Below are positions 28,641-39,260 of a stretch of DNA of 64,000 nucleotides, in pieces. Made by a program: the position numbers and the translations under genes. A model generated the notes under the pieces. It saw only the letters and a program-made list of their open reading frames with translations. It searched no databases and was not told the origin of the DNA. Source of the DNA: Neodontobutis hainanensis (lineage: Eukaryota; Chordata; Actinopteri; Gobiiformes; Odontobutidae); the NCBI GenBank assembly GCA_024349245.1, contig JALDNG010000774.1, positions 1-64,000 of the forward strand, read 5' to 3'. Positions within the stretch are counted from its first letter, which is position 1. The number at the start of each line of letters is the position of its first letter.

Positions 28641-29396
28641 AGTGTTAGTTCAAGTCATGTTACACGTTCCTTCTTGAGCAGTGAGTCTGGAAAGGAGAAA
28701 CACATTAGCATGGGAATATATGCCATACAAACCACACATCACAGATTACAAACAATGTCCATGTCATTCTTGATTAAAGAGTATTTGTCAGGCCACTGAA
28801 TACTAAACCTCTTAGCTTCTACTCTTCTATCCACTCTCCAACAGCTCACATAACTGTTTCCCATGAGCCAAAGTTAACATATTCCTCATGTTTGGTGGAT
28901 ATCACCAAGTGTGTATTAGCAACTTCTTGATTTGTACAGCTTTAACATAAGAGTAGGAGCCTTTTATTTAACCGCTAATTATTTAGTCAGTCGCCAAAAT
29001 TGACATTAACCTATGTAGTGGGCTGTGTGTTATTTACCAACAGCATCTTGTTCCACAGTTCCACATCTTCCAGGTTCACAAACACTAAAAGGGTCTACAG
29101 AGTTAAATGAACACAATCCAATTATGCTTTACTCACACAAGATACCTTGTTGTTGTTCTTGCACCTGTAGACAGAAAATCATTATAATGCAAAATGTTTA
29201 TCAACATTACTACCTATTTTCTTCTTGAGATAGATGTATTTGCTAAATACATAGCAATTTTTTAGTTTGTTTTCTTACATTTAAGAGTTTAACTCAATTT
29301 CACTTCAATAGCAAATCCGATACTAAGCACCCATCAGCTTATTTTGGATCTCCAAAAAGATACTAGTGTTGTGCTCAGGTGGACATCTGGACAACG
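28641..29396. other. Unannotated sequence
   Basis: Nothing recognised between the DIRS end and the repeat at 29397. Confidence 0.5.
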
Positions 29397-29510
29397 AGAG
29401 AGCCTCATAAGGCACGCTGACCAGAACTCACACACTTCTTACAGAGATTGTCACAGCTTAGTGTATAGATCTTAATTAAGGTTTTTATATATTGAATGGA
29501 TCATTCTCCA
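29397..29510. repeat. Unnamed interspersed repeat, copy 2
   Basis: Same orientation and about 85 percent similar by eye to 21876-21988 (shared GCCTCATAAGGCA, AGAGATTGTCACAG, TATATTGAATGGATCA). Confidence 0.85.
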
Positions 29511-29529
29511 ACAATGTGTGTTGTTTTAT

Positions 29530-29990
29530 AGTCTGAGTGATATTGTCTGAGGTTTCAAGCTTTCGCGATCAACAGGGATACCTTGTACAAGCCTTCGAAA
29601 ACTTTTGCATTTTCCCTAGGCATAAAAAAAATTGTGTGGCTTCTTTACTCATGTGTTGCTCACGCTCCACACATTTCTTCTCAAAAAAATGCACAGATTT
29701 TGAGATGTATTTGTTGCGTTTTGACTCTTGAGTTTGGCAGGTTTCATTGCTCCATTAGCCAATATGTCATAGCACAGAATACAATGAGGTTTTAGATCCT
29801 CATCATCTCCAGTCCAGAAAAATCAAAATTGTATGTACTTGCTACGGTATTTACTTTTGCACAAATTTTTTTACAGTGTTCTGCTAGCTCCTGTGACAAA
29901 CTGTTATGGGACTCAATGCTAAAAGAATGTCTTTGCACCTTGTTGCTAAAATTGGTCGTTGTTCTTCTCCAGCTTTTCTCTTCAGCCAAT
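29530..29990 (-). pseudogene. hAT (ZBED-type) transposase remnant, N-terminal part
   Basis: Minus-strand frames hold a start-proximal stretch (29989 down to 29792) that breaks at MMRI, then LKPHCILCYDILANGAMKPAKLK (in two frames near 29790-29730). The CxxC followed by ANxxMKPAKL is the BED zinc finger typical of ZBED-like hAT transposases; the expected His residues are lost. Further on, ENAKVFEGLYKVSLLIAKA (about 29610-29555) resembles the segment after the BED finger. The BED finger binds the element ends. Only the first quarter is present and it is frameshifted. Confidence 0.6.
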
Positions 29991-30070
29991 GATTCATTGT
30001 TGTATTTTATTCAAGTCAGACTTTGTTTTTGATTAGTTAGCAATTCTACTTAATTTTCACAATTCACAAG

Positions 30071-30414
30071 TGTTAAGAGAATTTTAGTTAGAGATTAAAT
30101 GAGCAGACGACAGAGACTGTATATGATTTGCAATGGTTTGGTCAGGCTTTATTCCTTGCAAGGAAGAAGCAATGACATGCCAGACACTTGACAGACTGAT
30201 GGTTATTGCTTAACTAGGTAAGGCATACATGGGTCTTTTATATCCAGCAGGACATACAATGTTTAGGCGGAGGCGCCTGATATGGTGGATGGTAATCTGC
30301 TATGACATGCACAGAATAACCTTAGAAGCACAGGGTGACATGTAATCAGAGGTTGCCGTGCTAACAGCCAGATATTAGCCCTGGGAATACTAAGATATTA
30401 CAATTCCCATAACA
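30071..30414 (-). repeat. Retroviral LTR with polyadenylation signal and TATA box
   Basis: On the minus strand it begins TGTTATGGGAATTG and ends TCTCTTAACA. It has an ATATAAAAG TATA box (30243-30235) and AATAAA (30153-30148), in the U3-R order expected. Length 344 bp. Confidence 0.9.
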
Positions 30415-30427
30415 TTCCCCCCTGTTT
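30415..30427 (-). promoter_or_regulatory. Polypurine tract
   Basis: Minus strand AAACAGGGGGGAA ends exactly at the TG of the LTR. This is the plus-strand DNA primer site of retroviruses and fixes the LTR as the 3' copy for env. Confidence 0.9.
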
Positions 30428-31014
30428 ATGCCAGAAATGGCATAAATCCAAAAACCCACCTTGATGTGAATTGTTACGGTATCAGGAGCGAAAAAACCCA
30501 GTGGCAGCTGACCTAGCCTAAGTACATTTGACCCATTTCGTAAATGACCTTTTTCTGGGAAAAAGACCTCCTGATGCCCCTCTGCCCAAGGCGGCTATTC
30601 ACAAACAAGGTCTAAACTAAATATATCAATAATTGATTTAAAATGGTAACACACATGTCTAATCAAAGACAGAAAAGATTATAATATTCAGGACAGAAAA
30701 ATCACAAGAAGTGCTATACTGATTGTTTAAACAAAAATAATCAAAATCAAAATCAAAATCAAAAATATGTCATCACTCCAAAAGAATGAAGAAAACGGTG
30801 CCGGTGTTTACGATGGTCCCATCGTACTCAAGAGCTCCGGCCTGTCCCTGCCTATTCGGTCGCTGACCCTGTGGCGAAAAGAAACAAAACAGGAGTGAGA
30901 CATATGCATATTTCTAAGGATTAACATCAATTCTCTTAAGCAAAATAAATTCAGTGAACCATACGGCCCTTAGGACTTGAGTGTGGTCACGTCATGGTGC
31001 TGTGGAACTTGAAG

Positions 31015-31951
31015 TTAGGCCGTGGTCTCGTCCATGTACATGTGTTCCAGGGCTGCCGCCCAGTCAGATTGGTCATCATCACTCGTCTTTGAGATGGATA
31101 CTTCATCAATCGTCTTTGAGGTGGATACTTCATCCTCCGTTTCGATGGACTCTTGCATGTACGTTAGCGCTGATTTAGTAAAGGTCGCCTCGATCAGTCT
31201 CGTAATGAGAATCCGGATGCATGGAACACAACAGCAAACAAACAGGATTAAGCATACGAGTGCAACAGTCAGTGATATGAAGATTGATCTCAGAGTTCCA
31301 GCCCACTTTCCAAACATTTGCTCAAACCAGGATGTCATAGTGTCCTCTATGCCCGAGTGTTTAGCCAGTTCAATTGATAAGGTGTTCAGTCCTTCCAAGG
31401 CCCTGGTTACACTGCCGTCAGGAGCTGTGTTGTTAGGGATAAAGGTACAACAAACTTGTCCAAACATTTTGCATACCCCACCCCTCTCAGCTAAGATCAT
31501 GTCCAGTGCCATCCTGTTTTGCCAGGCCATGAGGCTGGTTTTGTCCAGTTGTTCGGATAGCCCGGCCACTGCTTTGCGGGTGTAATTAATGAATCTCTGT
31601 TGGTTATAATAAATGTAGTTAATCCAATCAACATTTTTATTTATGGTTACCCACCAAAAGAAAAATGATTCAAAGCCGGCAATCTGATTTCGAGCTTTAA
31701 ACTCGTTGGGACCCCTCTAGGGACCCCAATATTGTCAATGTATATTTGATTATCAAATGAGCCTGAGGGAACTGCCCTCTTGCTCCTTACGTGTGAAACC
31801 ATACTCTCTACACCGTTATCTGCCCCATATGGGAGTATGTAAAATGGGAGGACCAGTTGAATGAGTGCACAAGTACCAGTCCAATCAGCAGGCAAGTTAG
31901 GTCGAATGGTCTTACCTCCGCAGAACCACCTTAAGGCATACCTTTTACTAT

Positions 31952-31954
<3 letters not shown>
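31015..31954 (-). pseudogene. env: Retroviral env, C-terminal part of SU and TM
   Basis: Two minus-strand frames: 31994-31647 and 31569-31015, with one frameshift near 31660. In order: the end of the surface subunit with a WFCGG block; a basic RSKR furin-type cleavage site (about 31790); a hydrophobic stretch after it; a CX6CC motif (CKMFGQVCC, about 31475-31449) of gamma-type TM subunits; a membrane anchor of about 25 residues (near 31290-31210); and a cytoplasmic tail of about 60 residues with two repeats of a SKT(I/S)DEVS-like segment. Env mediates receptor binding and fusion in the virus; this copy lacks most of SU and is broken. The 187-codon plus-strand frame over the same bases is its shadow. 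Confidence 0.85.

Positions 31955-31990
<36 letters not shown>
31955..31990. repeat. 36-bp A run at the inversion junction
   Basis: An uninterrupted A run on the plus strand separates antisense env from sense gag. Confidence 0.97.
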
Positions 31991-31991
<1 letters not shown>

Positions 31992-32018
31992 CAAACCGAA
32001 GCTTATCCATTAATTGAA

Positions 32019-32946
32019 ATGCCAAACCCGAGAGCAGGACAAAGCGGACAGCCAGTTACTGTTCAAGTCTACAGACCATGGACAGAGCTGGATGTTAGAG
32101 AAGCCACGTCGGACATTTGCCATCCTAAAACAAACACAGGAGAGTTTAAAACAATGTTTTATAGACTCTGTGAAAGTTACAATTTGAATACTCTTGAAGT
32201 AGAGCGTGCTTTGAGAGTTTTGTTAAAAGCTGACTGGTGCTTAGTAAAAGACACGTGGGACCCGTTATTTGAGTCCAAGCCAATTTTGTATAAGCAAGGC
32301 ACGTGGGCCACTCGTGTGGAAGAACTGTTGACCAAAATAGTGAAGTATTACCAAGGCCGTGCAGATTATTCTAAAATAGCCCACTGCAAACAAAACGACG
32401 AAGAATCAGTGCTTGTGTATTTTAACAGATTAAAAGAAGTATTTGATACACATAGCGGAATCACTCCCCGAGGATCAAGAAAAATCCGCATCGCAAATCA
32501 ACTAAAAATGCATTTCTGTGTGGTATGAAACCTGAACTTGATCATTTTGTTAAAAACATCAAATTGGATGGGCCACGGCTCCTCTATCACAGGTAAAGGA
32601 GTATGCAGTGCATGCTGAAAACATTGAAAAATCTAAAAGTAAAAGAAAAACGAACAAGTGAAACATTTGTAGTTGTGCAACCCACTGTGCAACCCACTAA
32701 CTCTGAATTATTTTTTCGAGGAAATGCGGATGGTGGATGGGGCGGCGGAGAGAGGAGAGGGCCGACACGAGGAGGACGTGGAGGGAGGTGGACAGAGATG
32801 TGTGCTTCATCTGCGGTCGGAGGGGCCATTGGGCAAAGAACTGCAGAGAGAGAAGCAGAGGTCGAGAAAACAGATACGGAACAGGGAGAGGAGGGAGAGA
32901 CAGTGCCCCAGCAGGACCCAGGCGTCAGGAAACTACTCCTGACTAA
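32019..32946 (+). pseudogene. gag: Retroviral gag: capsid and nucleocapsid
   Basis: The first frame (32019-32528) starts at an ATG shortly after the A run and contains a capsid-like helical region with TWATRVEELL and FNRLKEVFDTHSG blocks. It stops at 32528; the reading then shifts through 32603-33007 and 32737-32946. The last frame carries the nucleocapsid zinc knuckle CFICGRRGHWAKNC (CX2CX4HX4C), followed by an Arg/Gly-rich basic tail that binds RNA. At least two frameshifts. The matrix region before the capsid is short or absent compared with typical retroviral gag. Confidence 0.8.
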
Positions 32947-32966
32947 ACAGTGGTACTGCAGGTCAG

Positions 32967-33530
32967 ATGCATACACACGGACATACACCTCCAGTTACAC
33001 CACATGACACGTCAGACACTGGCTCGCCACATGACACACACACACACAGTAGCACCGAGAAGGAAACAGACAAAATAGAGATACAAGAGGAAATTCTGTC
33101 CCTACACAACACTGAGGTGCTATTAACATATGAACAAAAACCAATGATAAATCTTGTAATAAACGGCTATTACATTAAATTTCTGTGTGACACGGGAGCG
33201 TGTAGATCAATTATTCGTAATGAATTTGCAGAAAGAAAATTTACAACTCATCCGTACAATGTACTCAGAGTTAAATCTGCGACAGGACACATTGTGTCTG
33301 AACCACTTACACATGCGTTAAAGGACCCACAAACTGGTTCTGAAACAAAAGCCGCGTTTGCTATCTCTCAATTATGTCCTATAAATTTATTAGGCAGAGA
33401 CCTTTTAGCAGACCTTAATATCGCAGTGGTCCCAACACCCTACGGCATGAAGGCAGTAAGACTAACAGCAAAATCAACATTAGAGGACTGTGCCCAGCTT
33501 ACTGTGGACACAGAGGAGTGGTCAGAATGA
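32967..33530 (+). pseudogene. pro: Retroviral aspartic protease region
   Basis: The frame holds FLCDTGACRSII, with the DTG catalytic triad residue set of retropepsins, and later INLLGRDLLADLN, the C-terminal GRD block. The enzyme cleaves Gag-Pol as a homodimer. The frame ends in an in-frame TGA at 33528-33530, after which the same frame continues open into RT. It could be a decayed codon or a former readthrough site, but I favour decay. Confidence 0.85.
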
Positions 33531-34443
33531 CTTTTACTGACACAAGAGGAGGAAGAGGCCTTAGCAGACATCCCTGAGGGATTGTGGTCTAAAGGCCCAG
33601 CCGATGTTGGTTTAATGAAAGGAGTAGAACCATACAAAATTACTCCAAAAGGGTCTTTTCGACCATTTCAAAGACAATATCCATTAAGGAAGGAAGCCGA
33701 AGACGGCATTGCACCTTTAGTGGAAGCACTAAAGGAGTCAGGGGTGATCAGAGAGTGTCCAGACTCTCCCTGTAATTCCCCTTTGTTTCCTGTTAAAAAA
33801 GCTGAACCATCAACAGGATGGAGAATGACACAGGACTTACAAGCCGTCAACAACGCTGTAATTCCAAGAGCACCTTTGGTACCAAACCCACACACATTGT
33901 TGAATGACTTAAATCCTAAAGCAAAAGTTTTTACAGTCATTGATCTAGCAAATGCATTTTTTTCTATTCCAGTGCATCCAGATTCACAATTCTGGTTTGC
34001 TTTCCAGTACAAAAACTGTAAACTAACGTTCACGCGCGCACCCCAGGGGTACTGCGAATCACCCACGTTATTCTGCCAATCAATAACTGCTAATTTGTCC
34101 AAATTTGACCCTCCACAGGGCAGTCAGTTATTTGTATATGTAGATGACATGTTAGTTGCCTCAGAGACACAAGAGCAGTGTAAAACTGATACTCTGGCTC
34201 TGCTTACATTCCTTTTCGAGCAAGGTCACAAAGTGAGTAAAAACAAACTGCAGCTTTGGAAAACAAAAGTCAAATATCTAGGTTTCCAACTCACACACAA
34301 TGGTAAACAATTAGATGAAGACAGGAAAGCTGCTATTCTGAATGCACCAAGGCCTGTAAGAAAAAAACAGTTGATGTCATTTTTAGGCATGACTAATTTC
34401 TGCAGACAATGGATACCTAATTATACAGAAACAACACAGCCAC
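33531..34443 (+). pseudogene. pol: Retroviral reverse transcriptase, truncated
   Basis: The open frame from 33531 (first ATG 33582) to 34457 includes the fingers (ITPKGSFRPFQRQYPLRKEA), the palm Asp in FTVIDLANAFFSIPV, the FTRAPQGYCESP block and the active site YVDDMLVAS (about 34134-34160). The connection to the thumb reads MSFLGMTNFCRQWIP. RT is cut at 34443, just after the thumb, and runs into 16 bp of LTR. The rest of pol (tether, RNase H, integrase) is absent. The YVDD and surrounding residues are those of gamma/epsilon-type retroviruses. Confidence 0.9.
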
Positions 34444-34459
34444 TACAATTCCCATAACA

Positions 34460-35021
34460 TCAAGTCACGAGAGATCTTTCATATGACAATAGGCAACCTA
34501 GGTAATGTAACTGTTCGAAACAATGGTTACACAAAACGCGGGTTTGCATAATATTAGACAATTTTAATAAAAGTTTACTCTTAGACTTATTTAGACTACA
34601 TTTGATAACTTTAGAATTTAGAATAAATTATCTGTACTAGTAACTTTGCTTTGGAAGTCAGATAAGGGTGATTTGAGAAACACTAATATAAATGTGACTT
34701 TTTAATGACATCCTCTCACGGACCACTTGGGGGAAATTTAGAGTATCCCCGGTTAAAACTAACAATTACTAACTTGTGCATTAGAGTTCAATTCCAGATT
34801 GAACTTTTCAGTGACCTGTGAGAAAGGCATGCTTTTAAAGGATGCCATTTCCACAAGTGCCTTCTCCGATATGCCTTTCTAGGAGTACACACAACTCTGG
34901 AACAACCAACCCATCCGCCCAGCTCGTCAGGCTCACTGTCCAAATGGAAAACCAGAAGCCATGTATCAACTACCTCATAGGTTTGCCTACATCTTATTAT
35001 GTATCACTATTTTCTGTAGAA
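34460..35021. other. Unannotated sequence
   Basis: Flank between the retrovirus and the second DIRS element; nothing recognised. Confidence 0.5.
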
Positions 35022-35254
35022 ACGTCTCGGGTTACTTGGCTGTTACCCTGTTGCCTTAAAAAGCAGGAACAAGATGCTGCGCTGCATTAGTGTTGGGGAA
35101 CATTCTTTGTGTGACTGGTTGTGTGTCAAGTGTGTCAAACATGCCAAGAATTGGCTTACATAACCTTTGATGGTGATCAGTGGCAGCTGTCCGATTGAGC
35201 GCACCTGAACAGAGGGCATAAGAACACATGATGCAGACACCCGGACCCACCCAG

Positions 35255-35395
35255 TGCGGCACTGCAGCGCAGCATCTCGTTCTCGCTTTTTAAGCTAACA
35301 GAGTTACAGTCAAGTAACCAAAGAAGTTCCATATAAAAAGCTACACTCGATGCTGCGTAGCATTGAGCTATGGGGAACAAGAATACTAACACAGC
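35255..35395. repeat. Internal complementary region of the second DIRS element
   Basis: The first half (CAGCGCAGCATCTCGTTCTCGC...) is complementary to the outer end 35028-35090; the second half (AAAAGCTACACTCGATGCTGC...) is complementary to the outer end near 36880-36920. Confidence 0.82.
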
Positions 35396-35469
35396 CGCAC
35401 AGTAAGTGTCTCGGACCCCTCGGGTTGTGAAGTGTGCACAAATACAAAAGAGGTTTCAATCACAATTTT

Positions 35470-36301
35470 GGGATGATGACTCAAGGACATGTGAGTCCAG
35501 AGTAGCATGAACATCCAAACTATAGAAACCGATGAATGTGTGCGGGGAGGACCAGCCTGCTGCATCACAAAGTTGCTGTAGAGGGGCACCTTTTTGCTAG
35601 AGCTGTTGAAGCTGCAACATCCCTAGTAGAATGAGTCCTTACACCTATGGGTGAAGTTTGAAGTATTCTTTGAAAAGAAGTCACTTCCTGGCCTAGCCTG
35701 ATAGTCTTCAGGGTAGTTAGAATGGACTCGACACGTGCAAGAGACAGATGTGCCTGCATCTCGGTTGAGTCCCAAACAACCCCTAGATATGTTGTCCTCT
35801 GGGCGGCAGAAAGAACAATCTTCTTGGCATTGAGTCTCAACCCTAGAGATTCAAGATGAGCTAGGACAACATTCCGTTTCGTAGCTTCTGAGATTTAGCT
35901 AATATAAACCAGTCTATGTATCTCAAAATGCAAATGTCCTAGAGTCGTAAGGAGCCAAGGCTGCATCCGTCAAACGGAAGAACCCGATACTGGTACACAT
36001 TGCCCACGAAAGCATACTTCAGGAACTAGAAACTACCGTGCGAGAACACATTCTATGGCCCCTTTGTCCAGCAGAACCTTCAGTTCCTCTGTCAATACAT
36101 GCACTCGTCCCAGTTTCACGGAAGTGGAAACCATGCTGTTGAAACAGGAGGACGATAGGTGAACTGAATTATGTAGCCTTTGCCTACCCACGGGGAGATA
36201 TTTGGCAGTAGCATCCATTCTGCCAATTTCTCCATAAGGGGCACCAGTTTTGACACGTCATTTTGCAGGGGGGATGTTAGACATCTGTCGTCTTGAACCA
36301 A
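35470..36301 (-). pseudogene. DIRS RT fused by deletion to recombinase C-terminus
   Basis: Minus-strand frames show EKLAEWMLLPNISPWVGKG and ELKVLLDKGAIECVLAR (RT N-terminal blocks, 36230-36040), a degenerate ILRYIDWFILAKSQ active-site block (about 35925; the second Asp of YIDD is lost), and LNAKKIVLSAAQRTTYLGVV (35834-35780). After an internal deletion the frame enters THSTRDVAASTALAKRC (35650-35600), the HxxR block of the recombinase, then AAGWSSPHTFIGFYSLDV (about 35560-35510), which includes the active-site Tyr. Stops and shifts make it inactive. Confidence 0.78.
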
Positions 36302-36926
36302 GGGAGGAGATGGCTGAACACTTCACATTGCGCTGGAGACCGCTGCTCCCCAAAACGCCAGAGAAAAAACAGCGTGCTCCTGGGGGTGCCATCATGGAGT
36401 CTTTATTCTCCGTTGGATTTTGTTGCGCCCCAGCCAGGAGACACCCCAGCGGCCTTAGGCTCCCCCTTCCTGGCGGAGATAAAATTCTGCATGTCTGGCC
36501 TCTTTGGAGCAGCGCAAGAATCCGCCTCCCAGTCCTTACAGGTGGGAACAATTCGCCACTCTGTCCTACTTTGCCACCTGACAGTCCTGTTTTTATTTAT
36601 TTATTCAATTATTTATTTTTCCAGTTTTGAGTGTTTAGGGGTGCCCTGCTCCTGCGGCCACTCAATATTCAGCAGCGCCACTGCTCTTGTACACAGAAGC
36701 CAGGGATGAGGCGTCATCAACATGCTCGTGGAAAGCTTCCGTGTCATGTGTTCTTATACCCTTTGTTTGGGTGCGCTCAAGAGCTAATGAGCTGCGTCAC
36801 CAACAGAGGTTATATAAGCCAATTCTTGGCATGTTTGACATATTGCTTCACAACCGGTCACACAAAGAATGTTCCCAATATCGCAGTACTATGCAGCATT
36901 GAGTGTAGCTTTTGATAGGGAACATA

Positions 36927-37914
36927 ATGCTATTACAGCTATTAGGGCTGAAATGATTAATCAAATAAATTGAGTAATTCAATTAGAAAAAATGCTTTGA
37001 TTATTTTTATGTTGCGTTGATGATTTAGACTTCCAGACATCCACGTTGCCTGGTTGTATGAACAATCCCACCCCCCCTCCCATCTTTGACACCTGTATCT
37101 GACCCTAGTTTCAAGTACGGAATGCCACATTGTGCGAGCATTTACAGTGTAGTCTCCGTGGTTAGCTGAAGAAAGCCGTGTGTCTGGAGCTTTGAGCCCG
37201 CAAGCCCCCCACAAGGGGGGCCACGTTCGGTTGTAAACAGGCAGAATAATATACGACATGCCCCCAAGCCTAATATGGGCATGCCGCACATCAAATTACT
37301 CGGTGGAATCTCCACTAAATGACCATATAAGCCATAAACACCAACCTCAAACACAGACCAAACAGCAAGCAAACAAAAGACAACATGTCAAGGTGTAAAG
37401 TCGCTACATTTTTGCAAACAGCTGGCCACAACTTCAACCTACAAACTCATGCCAGATATCAAATTACACAGCAGGATCTAATGATTACAACACTGCCAAG
37501 CAAGCTAAGCTACTTTAAACTGTTTGGGTTAGGTTCTTACATGTTCCAATACATGTTTGTTTCTATATTAGCGCAAGAATTGTATTGTTTTATGCAAATG
37601 CTAGTTTCTTGTATTTTTAATAAACTTTAAAGTAGCATTCCATAACAAAAAGGTTGCCAAGCCTTGTCATAAGAGATTCCATGCACCTAAAGCAAGCGTT
37701 ATGAACCGTGACAAGTCTTTATGTGGAAATACAGGACATTTCTTCAGAAGACAAAAAAGAGTGATCATGAGCTGTTATGTTGATGGATATCGTAAACAAG
37801 GCTTTAGTGGGTTTTTTATTGCTGTATGTGTTGCTTATTCTCAGCTTAGGCTACTGTATTTTATCTCAGGTGTTTGTGTAACTTGCTATGTTTTATTGTT
37901 GTAGCCGTTTGCAA
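36927..37914. other. Unannotated sequence
   Basis: No gene. At 36945-37000 TAGGGCTGAAATGATTAATC resembles a widespread fish repeat (GGGCTGCAACGATTAATCG), too short to name. Confidence 0.45.
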
Positions 37915-38898
37915 GGCTGGTTGATGTTGAACCACTAAAACGTATTTAGACACCACTGTGAAAGCTGACATTGTCCCAAACCACAACATAGACAGGATGC
38001 AGTGCCTGCTGCTCACGTTCAAACAAAACATCCCGAAGACCACCCAGAAATGTAAGAAGATGGTCAGTTATATGGCCCCAGGGTTACATGACGGTGGGGG
38101 ACCCCCCCATTGCTTATGGCTGCACATAGGGTGACATTGCCACCACGCAGGCTGTTCCAGCCTCTCCTTCTCCTCTTCGCAAGATTGAACCCTGCTTTAT
38201 TGACAAAAATATATCCATGGGGCCTTTCCATGGAATCCATTTCAAACCCTCTATATATAAAATAGATAAATAAATAGTTTTGTGTTACAGAAAGACATAA
38301 TTTTGCAAAAGTGTATGTATATGCACTCCTGATTTACTGTTGCATACACTACAATATAGTGCAGTTACAATAACAGTATAGGGCAATAACTGTAGGCTAC
38401 AAACTTGTACTGTAAGCTATCAGTGCTGAAAGTGTACACTTACACTTGCTGATATTGTAGACATACGGAAACAATAGTAATGAACATCACATTTACATGT
38501 AAAATGTATATTGTAAATCTTTTTTTCTTTTTCACAACTTCCCTTTCAATTGACAAACTGATACTGGCACTATATCAAATGTATACAGTAAAGTTACAGT
38601 TGCACAAATTAGAAAAACAATACATTTACCTGTTCTCTTCTCTGAATGTCCTGATTATGGTGGCCACAGAGAATCTAGACATTTTGGGTTGTACTCTTTG
38701 TCCTGCTTCCCTCATAGTCATTCCATGAACAAGAACATGGTCTATCACAGTTGCCCGAATTTGATCTGAAATTACTATTCTTGGTCTTGCTCTTTGTTGT
38801 CCTTGTACTCTTCCTCTTCGTCCACCACCTCTTACACAAACTCTTCCTCCTCTTCCTCCACTGCCTCTCACATTGTTTCCATCCATTTGTATCAACAC
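37915..38898 (-). pseudogene. DDE_3 transposase pseudogene with intact N-terminal helix-turn-helix frame
   Basis: The first 90 codons (38898-38626) are open: a Gly/Arg-rich start (RGSGGRGGRVCVRGGGRRGR), then ISDQIRATVIDHVLVHGMTM and SRFSVATIIRTFREENR, a helix-turn-helix of the IS630 type that binds the element ends. After a gap of about 340 bp, two catalytic-core blocks remain in other frames: FVNKAGFNLAKRRRRGW (about 38230-38170) and VVVWDNVSFHSG (about 38000-37955), the WDN(V)SFH Asp block of DDE_3 enzymes. The missing stretch between them and the absence of the last Glu make it inactive. Confidence 0.75.
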
Positions 38899-39260
38899 TC
38901 AACGTACCTGAGCCACTTGTGTACTCTGAACTGGCCTATATTATAGACAACTAATTTGATCACATCTTTAGAAACAAGTGTGAACAATTTTGAGTTGTTG
39001 AGTGTAAACGATGACAGCTGTGTTGTAGCTGTGTTTAACTTTTGCCATTTTGCAACACAGTGCAAAATGTCTATTTGTCAGTAAGAATCTATTTAGAGTT
39101 GTACAAAAAGAGTGGATATGATTTGCAAACGGTGTCTTAACTCCTTGAACTTGTTTAAGGTTTTGCCTACAAAGTGACTAATTTGACAAATGGGTTTAGG
39201 CCACTGAGGATTGCGTTCAGAGAATGGGGTTTAGTGTTTTAGCAATTGTGAAATACTGTA
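37915..39260 (-). mobile_element. IS630/Tc1-like (DDE_3) transposon, decayed
   Basis: The minus-strand start at about 39260 (TACAGTATTTCACAATTGC, preceded by a TA) resembles the end of a fish DDE_3 element, followed by an untranslated leader and the transposase (38898 downward). The opposite terminus is not found, so the 3' end is probably lost near 37915. Confidence 0.6.

Larger units (their letters stand above)
30071..34459. mobile_element. Rearranged endogenous retrovirus: LTR-env (minus) joined to inverted gag-pol (plus)
   Basis: The unit begins with a complete LTR (30071-30414, minus orientation), then polypurine tract and env on the minus strand to about 31954, then a 36-A run (31955-31990), then gag, protease and RT on the plus strand to 34443. 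It closes with 16 bp identical to the LTR start (34444-34459). Five-bp flanks ACAAG (30066-30070) and TCAAG (34460-34464) agree at 4 of 5 positions, so the whole composite may have inserted as one molecule. RNase H beyond the first part, integrase, the 5' LTR body and the primer site are missing. All frames are interrupted. Domain style points to a class I (gamma/epsilon-like) fish retrovirus; this is an inference from the motifs. Confidence 0.8.
35022..36926 (-). mobile_element. Second DIRS-type element, internally deleted
   Basis: A 1.9-kb minus-strand element. Inverted termini: 35022-35240 against 36730-36926 (shared GGGAACATTCTTTGTGTGAC and CATGCCAAGAATTGGCTTA). An internal complementary region at about 35255-35395 again joins complements of both outer ends. 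Coding remnants in order: gag/RT N-terminal region (about 36301-36030), RT palm (about 35990-35900), RT-RNase H junction (35840-35700), then a jump to the recombinase C-terminus (35690-35470). About 2.5 kb relative to a full element is missing. The outer start AAACGTCTCGGGTTAC is the same as in the element at 23866, so they belong to related families. Confidence 0.85.

Noticed and set aside
31022..31585. 187-codon plus-strand frame
   Set aside because: Antisense shadow of the retroviral env TM region, whose motifs (CX6CC, membrane anchor) are on the minus strand.
33528..33530. Programmed readthrough stop between protease and RT
   Set aside because: Some retroviruses use a stop earlier, between gag and pro-pol; here it lies after protease in a copy full of other breaks, so decay is simpler.
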